From: Moniliophthora roreri
Taxonomy: Eukaryota > Basidiomycota > Agaricomycetes > Agaricales > Marasmiaceae
Length of the DNA: 64,000 nucleotides
Direction of reading: 5' to 3'
NCBI GenBank assembly: GCA_001466705.2
Contig: LATX02000001.1
Location: forward strand, 1,426,001 to 1,490,000
In this document: one piece after another, positions 21,624 through 41,336 of the stretch
How positions within the stretch are numbered: the stretch's first letter is position 1
Layout of the letters: each line of letters opens with the position of its first letter
Position numbers and translations under genes: made by a program
Notes under the pieces: model-generated
Told to the model about the DNA's origin: nothing
The model's input: only the letters and a program-made list of their open reading frames with translations
The model's database searches: none

Positions 21624-24600
21624 CTATAACGATAGATCTACGGACTTCTCCCCCTCCGCCTTTGATTTACCCAGAATCGTGAAAGCCAGATCATTCCACA
21701 GAATATGCGACTCTGTAAGAATCTTGCTCCTGAATTGATAGGCAAAAAGTGACGCAAGTTGCGACCGCAGCGCCTTGACAGCGACGATGTCTTTCGGTGA
21801 AAGTTGAAATCGAATCTTACGGTCAATAGTGACAGTATTGGATATTAGCTTTGGTTGTCAATATCAGTAAGACGCAGTCATGTGGTAGAACATTGTAGTT
21901 ACCTTAAACTCGGCCTCTCCGCAGAGAAGTAGGAGAGCCATATCATCCACTGGTCCGGTCTCCCAAGCATAAAGTTTCTTGGAATGCCTGTATTAGTTAG
22001 AGTCAGCGAGGATTACAAGGCCATGTGAACACTGATTCTCACATAAGAGTAAAGTAGACAAGATGATTGACTCCAAGGTCTTTCGGCTTACGCCCAAAAT
22101 TCACCGAGGATGGATGGAAAGAGGCCACTTGATTATTGGAAATTGTTCGCATCTGTTTGCTTTGGGCATCGACTGCGAGAACTTTGGGATATAATCCTGC
22201 GACCAAAGCGGCATGAACAAGGGAACTGTTTGCAGAGTTGGTGTTATATTCATGTGGAACCGTGACGAATCGATTCCTGTTGCGACTGTGTCGGGCACTG
22301 CAAAGTCTAGGTAAATAACGGGTGTCTGTGGAATGCGGAATGACTCACTAGTTCAGCTCTCTAATGACTGATTTGTCAACTTGGATAAACGAAGAGTCTA
22401 CGAGGTATCTAATTGCACCTTAGTTGAGTCAAAACAGAAGCGACTTTTAATCTCACCCTAAAAACTGTTGGCGCAATTCCTCAATTTGCTGGAGATTCTG
22501 TAGCACGAGGTGTAGTTGAAAATGATGATCGTTATTAGCAGGGGAGACAACAAACCTGGTGGCTCAAGAAGTTTCGCCTGCAAAAATCTCTGACAAACCC
22601 GGAATTTTGACTAGCTCTGCGCCAACTAGCAAAGGCGTTGTGAAGGGTTAAAAAGTCGGAGTTTTCTATCATTCCAGGTGAGTATGAGGTAGGTAACTAG
22701 TGGGCAACAATACACTGACCGACTCTGAAAGAGGCCTTCGCACGGTCTGCCTCTTGTTCCAAGCCAAATGGTGTCACGAAAGGCGATTTGGAGTTTAATG
22801 ATGCAGCGATGGTAAGGGCAGGATCCAGGCAGCGCATTAGGGTCGCAATAAGCAGGAATTTCCCGAGATGTACATCGGTTGGGAGTTTGCTGAGTAATCG
22901 ACCCATTGGTGTAATGTCTTCAGATGGTGTGAGTGCTCGAACCTGTTTTATTTATTTCATTTTTAGCGTTGGTGTTGTACCAATATAGATCCACGAACGG
23001 GGTGTTACCTCGACGAGCATAGAGATCGCTCTTTGAACGTTGATTGACACGGGAGGATCCAAAGCTCGAGACAGAACATCCTCGATTGAAGATCCCAAAT
23101 TGATCTTCATGATCTTGATTCGCAGAGCCAGATCTGAGAGACTCAGGCGCATCATTTCGGGTAGTGGATTCTCTGCCATCTTGAAACAGGATGTGATTCA
23201 GACCCGCAAAGCAGAGTAACCGCATAGTTGACTGACCTGGGTATCAAAACGAAGCTTTGTGAAGAGATGGAAGCAAAGACCACTCCGCACACGACCGGCA
23301 CGACCCCTTCTCTGCATTGCATTACTTTTAGCGACAAAGGTTTCTACGAGGCGACTTATTTGTCGTTTCTCGTCGAATCTTCAGCATCGTTGGTGTCATT
23401 CAAGTTAATCCATAACTGAAGGTCGTACCTCATCTCACGGTGCTTTCCAGGATCGATGACACAGGTGATGTCAGGTATTGTTATACCGGTCTCAGCGATA
23501 TTGGTAGCTGTGACTTCTTTATCAGTCTGCTGTTATGATGATGATCTGTTGGGCTGACCTATGACTATCTTGCGAATTCCTGGCGGAGGTATGTCGAATA
23601 CTGCGCTTTGATTCTCACTCGACAGTACGGAGTGCAAAGGATAGACTCTGAAGGCATCGCTCCCGAATTGCTTATGCTCTATGAGCATGTCATTTAGACG
23701 GCGAATTTCTGCTATACCGGGCATGAAAATTAGGATGGCATCCGAAAATTCCCGATATGTGTTATCTTTAAAGTATATATAATCCAGCAACCGAACGATG
23801 AGCTCGTATGGAACCAGCCGTTCATCGAAGAGGTTGATAGCGTCTGCTGTGCTTTGAGAGTATCGCTTTTCAAGTTTGACGGCACTAGGTGCAGGATCTG
23901 AATCGTCGTCGTCGCCAGCCATCAGCTCCTCGGACCAATCCACCTTGTTCTTCCCTTTGTAAAACTTGTCATGCGCTGCAGACTTGTCAGTGATTGTAAA
24001 GTGTTGCAGGAGTAAGAACGGACTTCGACGGGCATAGGGAGAACTCTCTGATATTGTCCACTTGGTATACTCGACGGCATCTTCCAGATACCGAACCTCT
24101 ACAGGGAAGGTACGACCAGGAACATGGAATGTAGGGCAACCCCCAAAGTAATCCGCAATCTTCTGTGCATCCACAGTTGCCGACATCAAGATGATCCTGA
24201 TTTCATATTGGTGAGTATAAACCACGGAGTGATACGCATGAGATGCACTTCAAATCAGGTCTTTGAACCAACATTGACTTCAGCACAATGAGTAGGAAGT
24301 CTGACTCAATCGTTCGTTCATGAACCTATATTTCATGAGTACCGGTGGGTTGAGATGATGATACAATATTAGCAGTACCTCGTCAATGACAATGTGCTGA
24401 ATTATCTGAATCAGTACTCTGTCCGGGTTAGTGCGAGTAAAATGAAGCTTACGGTGATTTCATCGAAACCCGTTCCCTGGCCTCCTTGCCCGCTTCCGCC
24501 TTCCAGCATGCGAAGCGCAATACCATTCGTAACAAAGGCGAGCCGCGTGTTTTTCGTAGTGTTGCTTTCCAGCCTAATGGAATAACCAACCAAAGAGCCT

Positions 24601-27192
24601 GAGGTGCCAACAACGTTCGGAGGTTCTCCAAGCTCGCGGGATACACCTTCATCCGGAAATGAGCAATGCGCACCAGGAAAAAAATAGGAAAAACAAGATA
24701 CACACGCTGAGCCAAGGATATAGCAGAGATACGCCGAGGTTCAGTACAGTACACTTTACATGGTTGGCCTCGAGAGAGCTGGTCCTCGAGAATGAACGTG
24801 GGTACCTGCGTTGACTTCCCACTGAAAAGGATCAGCTCTAAACCCAAGACCTTCTGAAGACACGACTAACCATCCAGTTTCACCACTAAGAACCAGAACT
24901 TGGTTGCTTTCAAGAGTCTCGATAATCTCTTCCCGATAATGAGCGACCGGTAACTTATTTCGATGTTGCTTAAAGGAGCAATTATCAGCCAAGCAGAATC
25001 ACTGACATGACGAAGTTACGTACCAGCATCTCTTGGTAAGCTGGGGAGCTTTGGCGGGCTTGGAATGCTGCGATGATTTGCTCGTCACCAGAGTTGTTCG
25101 CATAGGGTCGGGTTCGGTTATGCTTGGTACTACTTGTGCGCTCGGAGGGCTTACTCTCAGCAGGCGTTGTCTAGCAATCTAATGAGTAAGGACTGCTTGA
25201 AATCAAAGGACTCCCGCACCCTCCTCTCGAATTCCGACTTTATTTCAATGATAGAGCGCAGGGTAGACCAAACTTTTCTGTTGATCTCGTCATTCTTGTT
25301 CTTCAGCGCATCACTAAGCTCATCCCACAAATCCCTGAACACAGGCGGGAGTAGACGGAAAAACGTTTGCCCGCCTGCAGCCCGAGGATTGCCAGCTGCA
25401 AAGCCGTCCGTGGTGGGATATGTGAGCGCATGTAGTGCTACGGTGGCGATGTATTGTTCGGCTTGACCCTCGTCATGACAAGCAATGTCGTCCATAGTCC
25501 ATTCGTCCGTCTTCTTTCCGTCCCAGCGGATTCGAACAGAAGAACGTTTCGCCCTGCTTTCGCCTGAGATGATGGAATAAGTAACGATAGCGTACTTGTC
25601 TGCTTTGGTAACTGCATCTGCCAACAGGATCTTTGGTGTGCGACCCGACCAATGCTTTGGAAGAGCCATGTCACGAAAAGTTATCGTTCGTCCATCGTTG
25701 GCGGTCTCTGACGCTGGCAATTCTTCTAGGAGACCAAACATGCCACCTTCGTCCTGTTCCTGATCAAATACATCAGGTGCCGGTGCAGTTTCAGGCTCCG
25801 GTGGAGGATCCAGCTGCATGGCAGGCGGTCGCTTCTTCGGCTGAGGAGGCTGCTCGACTGCAGGTGCGCTGCCACGCAAACGGTCACGCAGAGAGTTAGC
25901 ATCGGCAACCTCTCGTGCTTTCTGATACTCAGTCTCTGCTTCTTCCTCGTCAAACATATAGTTCTGTTGTATGGCCAGAAGCTTGCTCTGCAGCTCCTCC
26001 AGGTGGTCAGCAGGTGCTTTATTACCGGGTAGGCGACGAGTGAGGTCCGCGATCTTCATCCGGGTTCGGACGTAATTATGAGTCAAGCCACTGCCATCTG
26101 AATCGGATGACAGTTCGCTCTCGATGGGAGTCATAGATGGGGTTGGGGAGTCGGTGTCTTCTGGTGTACTGAAGATCGCAGGAGATTGGACTAAGTTGTA
26201 TAACTTAGATGGTACAAATGCGGGTGCATTGGCGTCTAAACGGGAGGCGACTTTCCGGGGACGATTATGGGTCAGAGAAGGAGGTGCAAGAAAATCGGCG
26301 GGCGTCCGAGGGGTTCTAGGTGTGCTCGGGGGCAAAGTGCTGAATTCTGAAAGTGATCCGGGTGTTCGAGGTGTTCGTGGGAGGCTCTCCTCCGATGCAC
26401 CTGAAAACGGACTCGATATTCCTTCAACTAGGTAGAGCGTGATGAGAAAACATACCAGGTCCAAGGAGCTCAGATTCGGAGCAGTTCATATAGAGCTAGA
26501 AGACGGTCAGTTGAGGACGTACTGGTACACACGGCAACGACATACCCAGTCGTAGGCCTCTTCCAGCTCGACGCCATTGATCGCTTTTAAACATTCCTGG
26601 ACCCTCTCTTCTGAAAATCCCAGCCGTCGAAGAGCGCCATATGTGATTGCCAGTTTACCGATCACTTTATCCTCCGGTTCTTCTATAGGTTTCCTGTCGG
26701 GCTTATCGAACTCAAATGAAAGTTCGAGGATCCGTGTAGCCAAAGTGGAGTTCAGTTCTAGTATCGGAAGTGACTTGGCAAAGCGTCGGTCTTGTTCGAT
26801 CGCCTGGATTCCTTGAGTTCATATACTTTTGAGTGAGCTCTCGACTTACTTTTATTGTCCTGGACGACACGTCAGTCAATACTAGCAGATACAGCAATCA
26901 CTACTCGCCTTGTAATCTCCTTCTCCGTCTTCTCTTGGAGCTTATCCACCAAGTTCTGCAAGGACTGCTCTTCTGCCTTCTCTGGATCAAATTCATCCTC
27001 TACAGGTGCTCTTTCGGCATTCAATGGGACAGCTTCTTTCTCAACTCCCCCAGCTTCTGACTGCAATATCTGGGATATCTCGACTGCAGCTTGTGGTTCT
27101 TCCTCCTCTGCTGGTGCAACCTTCTTCGGCACAGATGTTGTGGCGAAACCGCGCGGGACAGGCTTCAGCTGGGACTTCTTCTTCTTGGCCAT
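21624..27192 (-). CDS. DEAH-box RNA helicase, DHX29/YLR419W type
   Basis: A large gene with many short introns encodes about 1,400 residues. The N-terminus is Lys-rich ([16 protein letters not shown]), then a UBA-like helix bundle ([18 protein letters not shown]) runs into the family signature [13 protein letters not shown]. The helicase core has GETGCGKST (Walker A, interrupted by an intron), [22 protein letters not shown] (motif II split by an intron ending at 24326), SATVDAQ and QRRGRAGRV, followed by HA2 and OB-fold regions. DHX29 relatives bind 40S subunits and help scanning on structured mRNAs. Exons 1-4 are 27192-26909, 26859-26850 (10 nt), 26803-26546 and 26495-26456; the fifth begins at 26427. 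Intron 1 has a GC donor (GCGAGT). Intron 4 (26428-26455) is 28 nt with perfect GTATGT..CTAG ends. Confidence 0.9.
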
Positions 27193-27626
27193 TCCAGCTA
27201 GACCAAGCTCGGATTATAACGACAATTCGTGAGTGCGTGGCGCGATTAGACAGGTCCTTTATAGTGACGATTCAAAATTCTTTATGGTGATGAGGCGCGG
27301 TACGAAGGAAGAAGTTTGGCTTTGTCTATTCCAACGGGAGAGCACTTGACAAAAACCACGATGTAAGGGGTACTTTATGTCAAGAGGGAACGAAGAGGTT
27401 GAGATGAACGTCGCCCATGCGCATGGGGCACCTGCATACCAGAGTTTTGGGCGCCTACTTACTGGCCCGGACGCGAAGGGTGCTCGAGTCACATGCCTGC
27501 CGTTCCCTGCCGCTTGGCTTGTTCAAGTAGCGATTCAAACTCCTAAACTTACTTTTTGTGGCTTGGTTTCCAGTCACGCTACTCAGCTACACTTTCCCTG
27601 TCGTCTACCTCCAAAACATCCTCAAA
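27193..27626. promoter_or_regulatory. Divergent promoter of helicase and eS28 genes
   Basis: These 434 bases separate the ATG of the DHX29-like gene (minus) from that of ribosomal protein eS28 (plus), so two translation-related genes share a control region. The 40 bases before the eS28 start are pyrimidine-rich (CCCTGTCGTCTACCTCC), as is common for ribosomal protein leaders. No TATA box is evident. Confidence 0.5.
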
Positions 27627-27999
27627 ATGGTACGTCTCGATGGCTGTGGTTATTGATTTGTACTGATGAGCTCTCACCCCAGGACTCTTCAAAAGTTTCC
27701 GTTAAGCTGGCAAAAGTTATCAAGGTTTTTTTACTACTCCGTAATATCGAGAAGAATTCTATCTCAAGCAGTAGTTATCCAGGTTCTTGGGAGGACAGGC
27801 TCTCGTGGAGGTGTCATTCAAGTTCGTGTCGAATTCATGGACGACACAACAAGGACAATCATCAGGAACGTGAAGGGACCTGTGCGGGAGCAGGACATCC
27901 TCGCTCTGCTCGAGTCTGAACGTGAGGCTCGGTGAGTATCCTACCTAGTTGGTGATAATACCGAGGTCTCATAAATCTGCCTTTAGTCGCTTGCGATAA
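27627..27999 (+). CDS. RPS28: 40S ribosomal protein eS28
   Basis: Four exons (27627-27629, 27683-27724, 27783-27931, 27987-27999) total 207 nt, giving 68 residues, the normal size for eS28. The sequence is unmistakable: [20 protein letters not shown], then [19 protein letters not shown] and [16 protein letters not shown]. The protein lies near the mRNA exit region of the 40S subunit. The first coding exon is the ATG alone, followed directly by a 53-nt intron, a structure common in ribosomal protein genes. All introns are GT..AG. Confidence 0.97.
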
Positions 28000-28488
28000 T
28001 CTCATGTCATATCCTTACACTACCACATTCTCCATGTCTGCAGTTCATGTATGGGCACCTACGATCGAACACATGCTTTCCTTGCTTTTGCGACTCGTTT
28101 GCGTTCGGCTTTGAAAGTGAAAGGTGGCACTCGACACTGAAAAAAAATGTACAGGGAATTACAGTCCCATGCGTAATGCAACTTGAAGAACTATACTTGG
28201 GGGCTGATCACTGAATATTGAATATTGAATGCTTGCAAGTTACTCCGTGTTTCTGAGATATGTTTGTAATCTCATCTGTCAAAAAGCAGCCGTTTGAAGG
28301 CTTGTCATGTCCTTGACCGATTCTCGACACACACTTATCGCGTTACCGCGGAAATAACCTTCTGCGTTTTAAATATAAGCGGGAGTTTACGGGAAAGAAA
28401 AATTCATTTCGGCTGTAAATAGATTCAACCTCCTCCATTGACGTGGATCGTCTACCCTATTCCCTCTTCGAACTAATTTTACTTTGCA
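28000..28488. other. Spacer between eS28 and fumarase
   Basis: This 489-base stretch holds the eS28 3' untranslated region and the fumarase promoter. A short repeated unit, TGAATATTGAATATTGAAT, lies near 28211-28229. No gene is supported. Confidence 0.5.
28374..28378 (+). promoter_or_regulatory. TATA-like box upstream of fumarase
   Basis: TATAA within TTTTAAATATAAGCGGG lies 111 bp before the fumarase ATG, a plausible distance for a fungal core promoter with a short leader. It is a single motif match without other support. Confidence 0.35.
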
Positions 28489-30642
<2,154 letters not shown>

Positions 30643-31217
30643 ACATGGACAGTGATAACTTAGGTAATTAGCGTAGCTACTTCTCGCTGATGCAATCGGG
30701 ATTCGGCAGGATGGGCAGTGTTCTGTGTTGTTCCATAATATGTATAGGTACCGAATGCTCTAGAGGGAACTAAAAGGGATAAAGTGGAATTTTTTCTCCC
30801 TGCAAGAAAGAGGGAGAAAGGCTAAGGAAAGAATCTAGAAAATTAGGTGGAGAATGACATGTAAGCGAGAATGCAAACTCAACCACGATTACGATTGCCA
30901 TTTTGGGTGGCGTGGCGAAACAGTCCAAGAGACCGAATTAATGCTCAAAGAATATCTACGCGCCCAGGCCATTCTCCCACCGCCTGTCCCTCCCTTCCGT
31001 TCCTGTTTGCCTTTTTCATTTTCAACTTCCACCATCCCCATTCTACTACTTTCTGAATATTCCGTTTCAACTCCTCATATTAGGATCTCGGAATTCTGGC
31101 CTTTTGCCAGTGGTGACTCTTTTTTTCGCTGGCGGTGCCTGATTGCACGAGGTAGTCAGCCTAGTCAGCATCCGCCTCAATTTCGGAGTACACGTTGGCT
31201 CAGTATTCCTCTAGACA
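30643..31217. promoter_or_regulatory. Spacer with INO80 promoter
   Basis: These 575 bases lie between the fumarase stop and the INO80 start. The part at 30960-31070 is strongly pyrimidine-rich (TCTCCCACCGCCTGTCCCTC and similar), a common feature of fungal promoters and leaders. No separate gene is supported. Confidence 0.45.
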
Positions 31218-36613
<5,396 letters not shown>

Positions 36614-36856
36614 AGCCCGAATGAGTGGGGGAGATCGCATGCATCTATTATTTCCGGAATTTAACCCTTTTCTTATGTGCACATTCATGTAGAACTCTCG
36701 CACATACATTACTCTAGGACATGTTTTGTTGTACTAATACTATGCAGTGGTGACTCCAGTATGTAAGTATGGTATGTAGGTAGTGCTGCAGCAAGTACGA
36801 ATTAATCGGATATTAACATCAGCTTGTAGAAGAGTGGTGGCGAGCGAATCTATGGT

Positions 36857-38345
36857 CTACAGGAGTGAGTTGTTTCTGCTATCCATTGACATTGACGGCG
36901 ACGCTGAGACGAGGTTTTTGGCCCTTTTCTCGGTTTTTTTACCCCGTAAGACATTCTCGATGTAGAATTCGCCGGCCTGAAGGAACACGTCAATTATAGG
37001 TCACAAGATGGGCCGACGTGACACACCTTATAGCTACTTCGGACCAAAGGCCCACTAGCAACATACAAGAAGCCCAAGTCATCTGCAATCTCTTTCCAAC
37101 GGTCAAACTCGGTTGGTTCGACGTATCGGTCGACCTTCATATGACGCTTCGTTGGACGCATGTATTGACCAAACGTGACGACGTCAACATCAACCTTTCT
37201 GAGCTCTTAAGGAATGTTAATATATGTTGTGAGACACCGAATGTGGGGACTTGCCCTTGAGAGCATCGAGGACTTGGTCATGCGTTTCACCTACTCCAAG
37301 CATTATACTGGTCTTAGTGACTTGTACGCCTTCTCGCTTGGCATGCTCCAGCACTTTCAGACTTTGCCTGAAAGTCGCGCGACGGTCTCGAACGAACGGT
37401 GTGAGTTCTTCGACAGTTTCGATATTGTGGGCGTATACATCCAGTCCTGACTTTGCCACTATGGACACATGCTCCATATTACCAGCAAAATCACCAGTAA
37501 GTGCTTCGACGAGTATATGAGGTGCTCTGGAGGATTTAAAGTAAAGCACTGAACAGCCAAGTGTGGAGGTACGCGTACTTCTGTTTGATCTTGCTGATGG
37601 TCTCGGCGAAATGATGAGCACCACCATCTATCAGGTCTATTTTTGAATCCAAAAGTTAATCGCATTGAAAAGAAGGTATGAAGTGAGACCCACCGTCACG
37701 GTCGACACTGGTCAGTACAATATACCCCAAACCCCAGCGACTTATGGCTTCGGCCGTGTTCTCAGGTTCATGAGGGTCCAACGGCGGGGGGGTTTTGGAC
37801 GTCTTGACGGAGCAGAATCTACAACCACGAGTACATGTGTCGCCCATCAACTGTTTTGGAAGAGCTTGAGCTGGATCTACGGAGTCGAGAGGGGGCAAAA
37901 CGTACCATGATAGTAGCGGTAGCAGCCCGTTTCCCTTCAGCTTCGGTAGCATCTTCCTTGCCTCCCCAGCAGTCTCCAATATTCGGACACCGTGCTTCCT
38001 CACATACAGTATGCAATCCTAACCCTCGAAGGTCTTTCTTGATCTTGTTGAAGGATTGACCAGAAGGAATGGAAGTTTTAAGGTATGAAGGAAGTCGAGG
38101 ACTAGAATCATGGCATTAGAGACCTTGCCTTTAATGCACAAGACTTGTCCGACTCACCCTCGAGGATTTCCTAGAACAACACGCTCCGGAACCTGACCAG
38201 AGATGAAGTCATCCAAAGTCGGTCCATTGGCCAACGTATCGGTGAACCCACCAGCTTTCGAGGTCGAGGGTGTTGATGGAATAGCAAGAAGACGTGCGCC
38301 CAGCGACTTACGAAAGGTCAATCGAGTAGCTGCCTGTATGGCCAT
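36857..38345 (-). CDS. LIP5: Lipoyl synthase (radical SAM)
   Basis: A gene of about seven exons encodes roughly 385 residues with a mitochondrial leader ([20 protein letters not shown]). The radical-SAM cluster motif is CTRGCRFC, and the auxiliary cluster motif is [12 protein letters not shown]. Other family blocks are [37 protein letters not shown] and [16 protein letters not shown]. It inserts two sulfurs into octanoyl groups on lipoyl domains such as that of the E2 protein at 15.7-17.4 kb. Placed exons: 38345-38158, 38101-37906, and 37850 onward. The intron at 37206-37254 is best read as GC..AG (GCAAGT donor, TTAAG acceptor), which restores the conserved LR of [17 protein letters not shown] alternative one codon away also stays in frame but gives the less conserved GKK. 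Confidence 0.95.
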
Positions 38346-38470
38346 GACTGAACGAGTCAAGGATAATGTGCGGCGCTCAGTCAGCCCAGCCCGCGAGCCA
38401 TTTTCCAAATGCGTGACCGCCCAGGCCTCGAGACCCCGGAAAAATTTTTAAGGTTAGGATCAGACTCGAC
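38346..38470. promoter_or_regulatory. Short bidirectional promoter (LIP5/CMC1)
   Basis: Only 125 bp separate the ATGs of two divergent genes for mitochondrial proteins, so they almost certainly share a promoter. No TATA box is visible. The right side is CT- and A-rich. Confidence 0.6.
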
Positions 38471-38863
38471 ATGAGCTCACTCTCTGCACTCTCCAGACGT
38501 GAGGAGGACAATTTGCTCAAGGCCGTCAAAGCTAAGGCACTCAAAGAATGTGATCCTTTAGTAAAAGGTGAGCATGCCTCTACCTTTTCCTCGGGTCCTG
38601 CCTACTTATGCTTTGCGTCGAGCATTTGCCGATTGCATGTCGGGGAGGTTGGTTTCTGCAGCTTGGGCATGCAAGGAGAATTTACGAGCAGTGGAGGGGT
38701 GCTTGATCCAGTAGTGAGCTATGAATCCTTTTGCTCCTCACGTCATTGTTGACCCTCGTACAGTACAGGACCTGAACCAATGGAATTAGCGCGTGCCGAA
38801 TACCTCAGGCTCCGGAATCAGCAGCAAGAAGCGAAACTCCAGGCTCTGGACGCAAGCAAGTAG
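38471..38863 (+). CDS. CMC1: CMC1-family cytochrome c oxidase assembly protein
   Basis: Three exons (38471-38567, 38623-38713, 38764-38863) total 288 nt, giving 95 residues. The N-terminus MSSLSALSRREEDNLLKAVK and the cysteine block DCMSGRLVSAAWACKENLRA, ending VEGCLIQ, match the CMC1 family. Four cysteines are present: one in KECDPLV, then C-x11-C-x9-C. The end GPEPMELARAEYLRLRN is also typical. These small intermembrane-space proteins are imported through Mia40 and help copper delivery or COX1 assembly. All introns are GT..AG. Confidence 0.88.
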
Positions 38864-39000
38864 AGCTTCATACGGTCATCATTGACGTCCAATGATTCGA
38901 TTTCAGGGGTGCAAGGTATGTATAATTATGAAAAGTACAACTACAGCACAGCTCTGGTAACTTGTAATATTTACAGGCAGAAATCTGACTGTGTTATCAA

Positions 39001-40053
39001 CTATTTCCCATTGACGGCTTCCCATTGTGCTTGTGCTGCTATGAGGGATGTGATGAGACTAGTCAGAGCATTAGCATAAAAGACACCATGTAACCCATTA
39101 TAGGACCCACCCAAAGATGCCCAATACACCGTCGTTCAAGTTTGTTAGTCCAATATTGGTTGCGGGAATCCACAAGTCCAGCATATCAATTGTAAGTTGT
39201 TGACGCGTCGCGTTACGAGCCCTGTGTTGGCGAGTGAGCGGACTTAGTGTGGGGGAAGGAATCAGCACATACGCGGCAACGGTACTCAGGCGTGTCTCCG
39301 TTCCAGCCTTTTCGCTCAATTCAGCCTGAGCACTACCTTGCAATTTCTTGGCTTCGCTGGCGAGCCGCGCACTCTGAATAAAGCATGAGTTCGGGTTTTG
39401 TGAAAGTGCAACGACAAGAACTCACCTTAATAGCTCCGTTGACGATGCTGAAAAGGATTCCGGCAAGCCAGAATCTGTTGGAGTATTTGGTGACCTTAGC
39501 AGCAGTATCCGATGATAAGCTCATGAATTTGATTGTGTTAGCCTACCCGCTGTGTCAGAAGACGATAGAAACGACGGCGCAGAATGCGGGCATACCCATA
39601 CGACCGCATCGAGAGTGAGATATCCAAAGTATCCCAGTTGACGGCCAATAGTAGTAATTTGTTCCGCAGGACTTGACTGAGAGAGGCAAGCACGCAGAGC
39701 TGCTTGAAGATGTTCCATTGGTTTTCCCAATCGCATAACTACGTGCGAGCAGATTCAGTTAACACTTCGGAAAGAGTGACGTCGAACCTTACGTTTCCTA
39801 GCAGTGGCTAGGTGTGTTTTCAAGGCATTCCATCGAGCTGCAACATCTTTTTCACCTCGCGAGAGGAGATACCAAGAGTAGAAACGAGCAAAGTATTGGA
39901 TTGCCCTATAAGCCTGCACGCGAAACACAGGGTGAGTACGGGTTGCACACGAGCAGATATACATGCCTTGTCACGACCAAGAGTGGTCGCGCTGTACTTG
40001 AGGGACTGGTTGACCGTAGGGTGCAGAATAATTTGGGATGTAATGGTGGCCAT
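39001..40053 (-). CDS. PEX11: Peroxisomal membrane protein PEX11
   Basis: Seven exons (40053-39967, 39913-39793, 39738-39596, 39542-39426, 39373-39273, 39221-39111 and a last one ending at 39001) total 738 nt, giving 245 residues, the normal PEX11 size. Family blocks: LKYSATTLGRDKAYRAIQYF, YSWYLLSRG, LRLGKP-type helix (RLGKPMEHLQAAL), GYLTLDAVVW, YSNRFWLAGILFSI and the C-terminal AQWEAVNGK. PEX11 elongates and divides peroxisomes through an amphipathic helix. Intron 1 (39914-39966) has a GC donor (GCATGT) after GRDK. The GT three bases on would give a stop. The stop lies 137 bp from the convergent CMC1 stop. Confidence 0.92.
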
Positions 40054-40213
40054 GGTAATAGTTTGAAGGAGAGTAGTCACAAGTAGGGGCATCATTCGCA
40101 CGTGAATTCAGATCAGGGATTACTCTCGGCCCGGAAATACTTATCATGTTCGGCATCAGCCGCATCGATCTAGCATCATACAACGACCAACAGCTCTGCT
40201 CGTTCCTCCAATC

Positions 40214-41301
40214 ATGTCTTCAAAGGCCTATGTCACCCTTTTGACGACAGCCGAGTACCTCTCTGGCGTTCTGGTCCTGAACCACTCAATCAAAGCTGTA
40301 AATTCTCAATATCCCCTCGTAGTAATGGTCACGCCTCCCGTCACCCAACATGTCCGAGAGATCCTTAGAAAACAAGATATCAAGATCTACGAAATAGAAA
40401 CACTGATGCCAGAAGAAGGACGACATTCGCTATCTGAGCATGACGCTCGCTTTCACGATACTTGGACCAAGCTGAGGTACGTGTGCCTCTTACTTGTTAA
40501 TCCTACCACTCACACTGACAAGAATGCTGCTCATAGAGTATTTGGCCTTTCTGACTTCGAGGTATAGTCCAGAATGGTCCTCTGTTTGACTTGTAACTGA
40601 ACCACCCACTCAGAGAGTTGTTCTCCTTGATGCAGATATGATCGTCTTGAGAAATATGGATGAACTATTGGACCTTCCATTGGGACACGATGAGATTGCC
40701 GCTGCCCATGCATGTGCGTGCAATCCACGGAAGCTTCCTCACTATCCTGCAGATTGGTATGACAACTACTCCACCTCGTTCCTCACTGATTGCTCTGATA
40801 ACCAGGATTCCAGCAAACTGTGCTCATACAGCTGTACCCAATCCTCAGGCCCCTCCACCAACGTGGTCTCCGAATGCTCCAAGACCGTATGGCCAGCTTA
40901 ACTCCGGAACTGTAGTGGTGAATCCGTCTAAAGGTCTCGCGGATGCGGTTGTCCACTACCTGAACACCGAAGACATCTCCAAATTCTCTTTTCCAGATCA
41001 GGATCTTCTCGCGGCGTTCTTCAAGGGTAAATGGAAGGCTTTACCCTGGTACTACAACGCTTTGAAGACGCTCAAAGTCATCCACGCGCCAGAATGGGAC
41101 GATAAAGAAGTACGGTGTTTACATTACATCCTACATGACAAGCCTTGGAAGACGAAAGGATTGTCAGACGGTGAACCAGCCTACATAGAGTTCAATAACT
41201 GGTGGTGGGATAGGTACGAGCAGATACTGATGGGGCTGGAGGCTAAAGACGGGAGTTTCGTGCGGTCGACAATCGGGCTTGAAGTGTACAATGGCCAATA
41301 A
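40214..41301 (+). CDS. Glycosyltransferase family 8 (glycogenin-like)
   Basis: Four exons (40214-40476, 40537-40561, 40614-40756, 40806-41301) total 927 nt, giving 308 residues. The GT-A fold begins immediately ([19 protein letters not shown]). The metal-binding DxD motif lies in [14 protein letters not shown], and [11 protein letters not shown] and [10 protein letters not shown] are also typical of GT8 enzymes. There is no signal peptide or membrane helix, so it is probably cytosolic. Related fungal proteins are annotated as glycogenin-like or galactinol-synthase-like; donor and acceptor are not known. The self-glucosylated tyrosine region of glycogenin was not recognised, so a true glycogenin role is doubtful. 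The 3' end lies 35 bp from the convergent KAE1 stop. Confidence 0.85.
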
Positions 41302-41336
41302 AGCTATAAACCAGAAGTACAGGTTTTCTTTTAGCT

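Noticed and set aside
27377..27919. A 180-codon plus-strand open frame starting upstream of eS28
   Set aside because: It runs through the eS28 promoter, exons and introns in a different frame; the true product is the 68-residue eS28.
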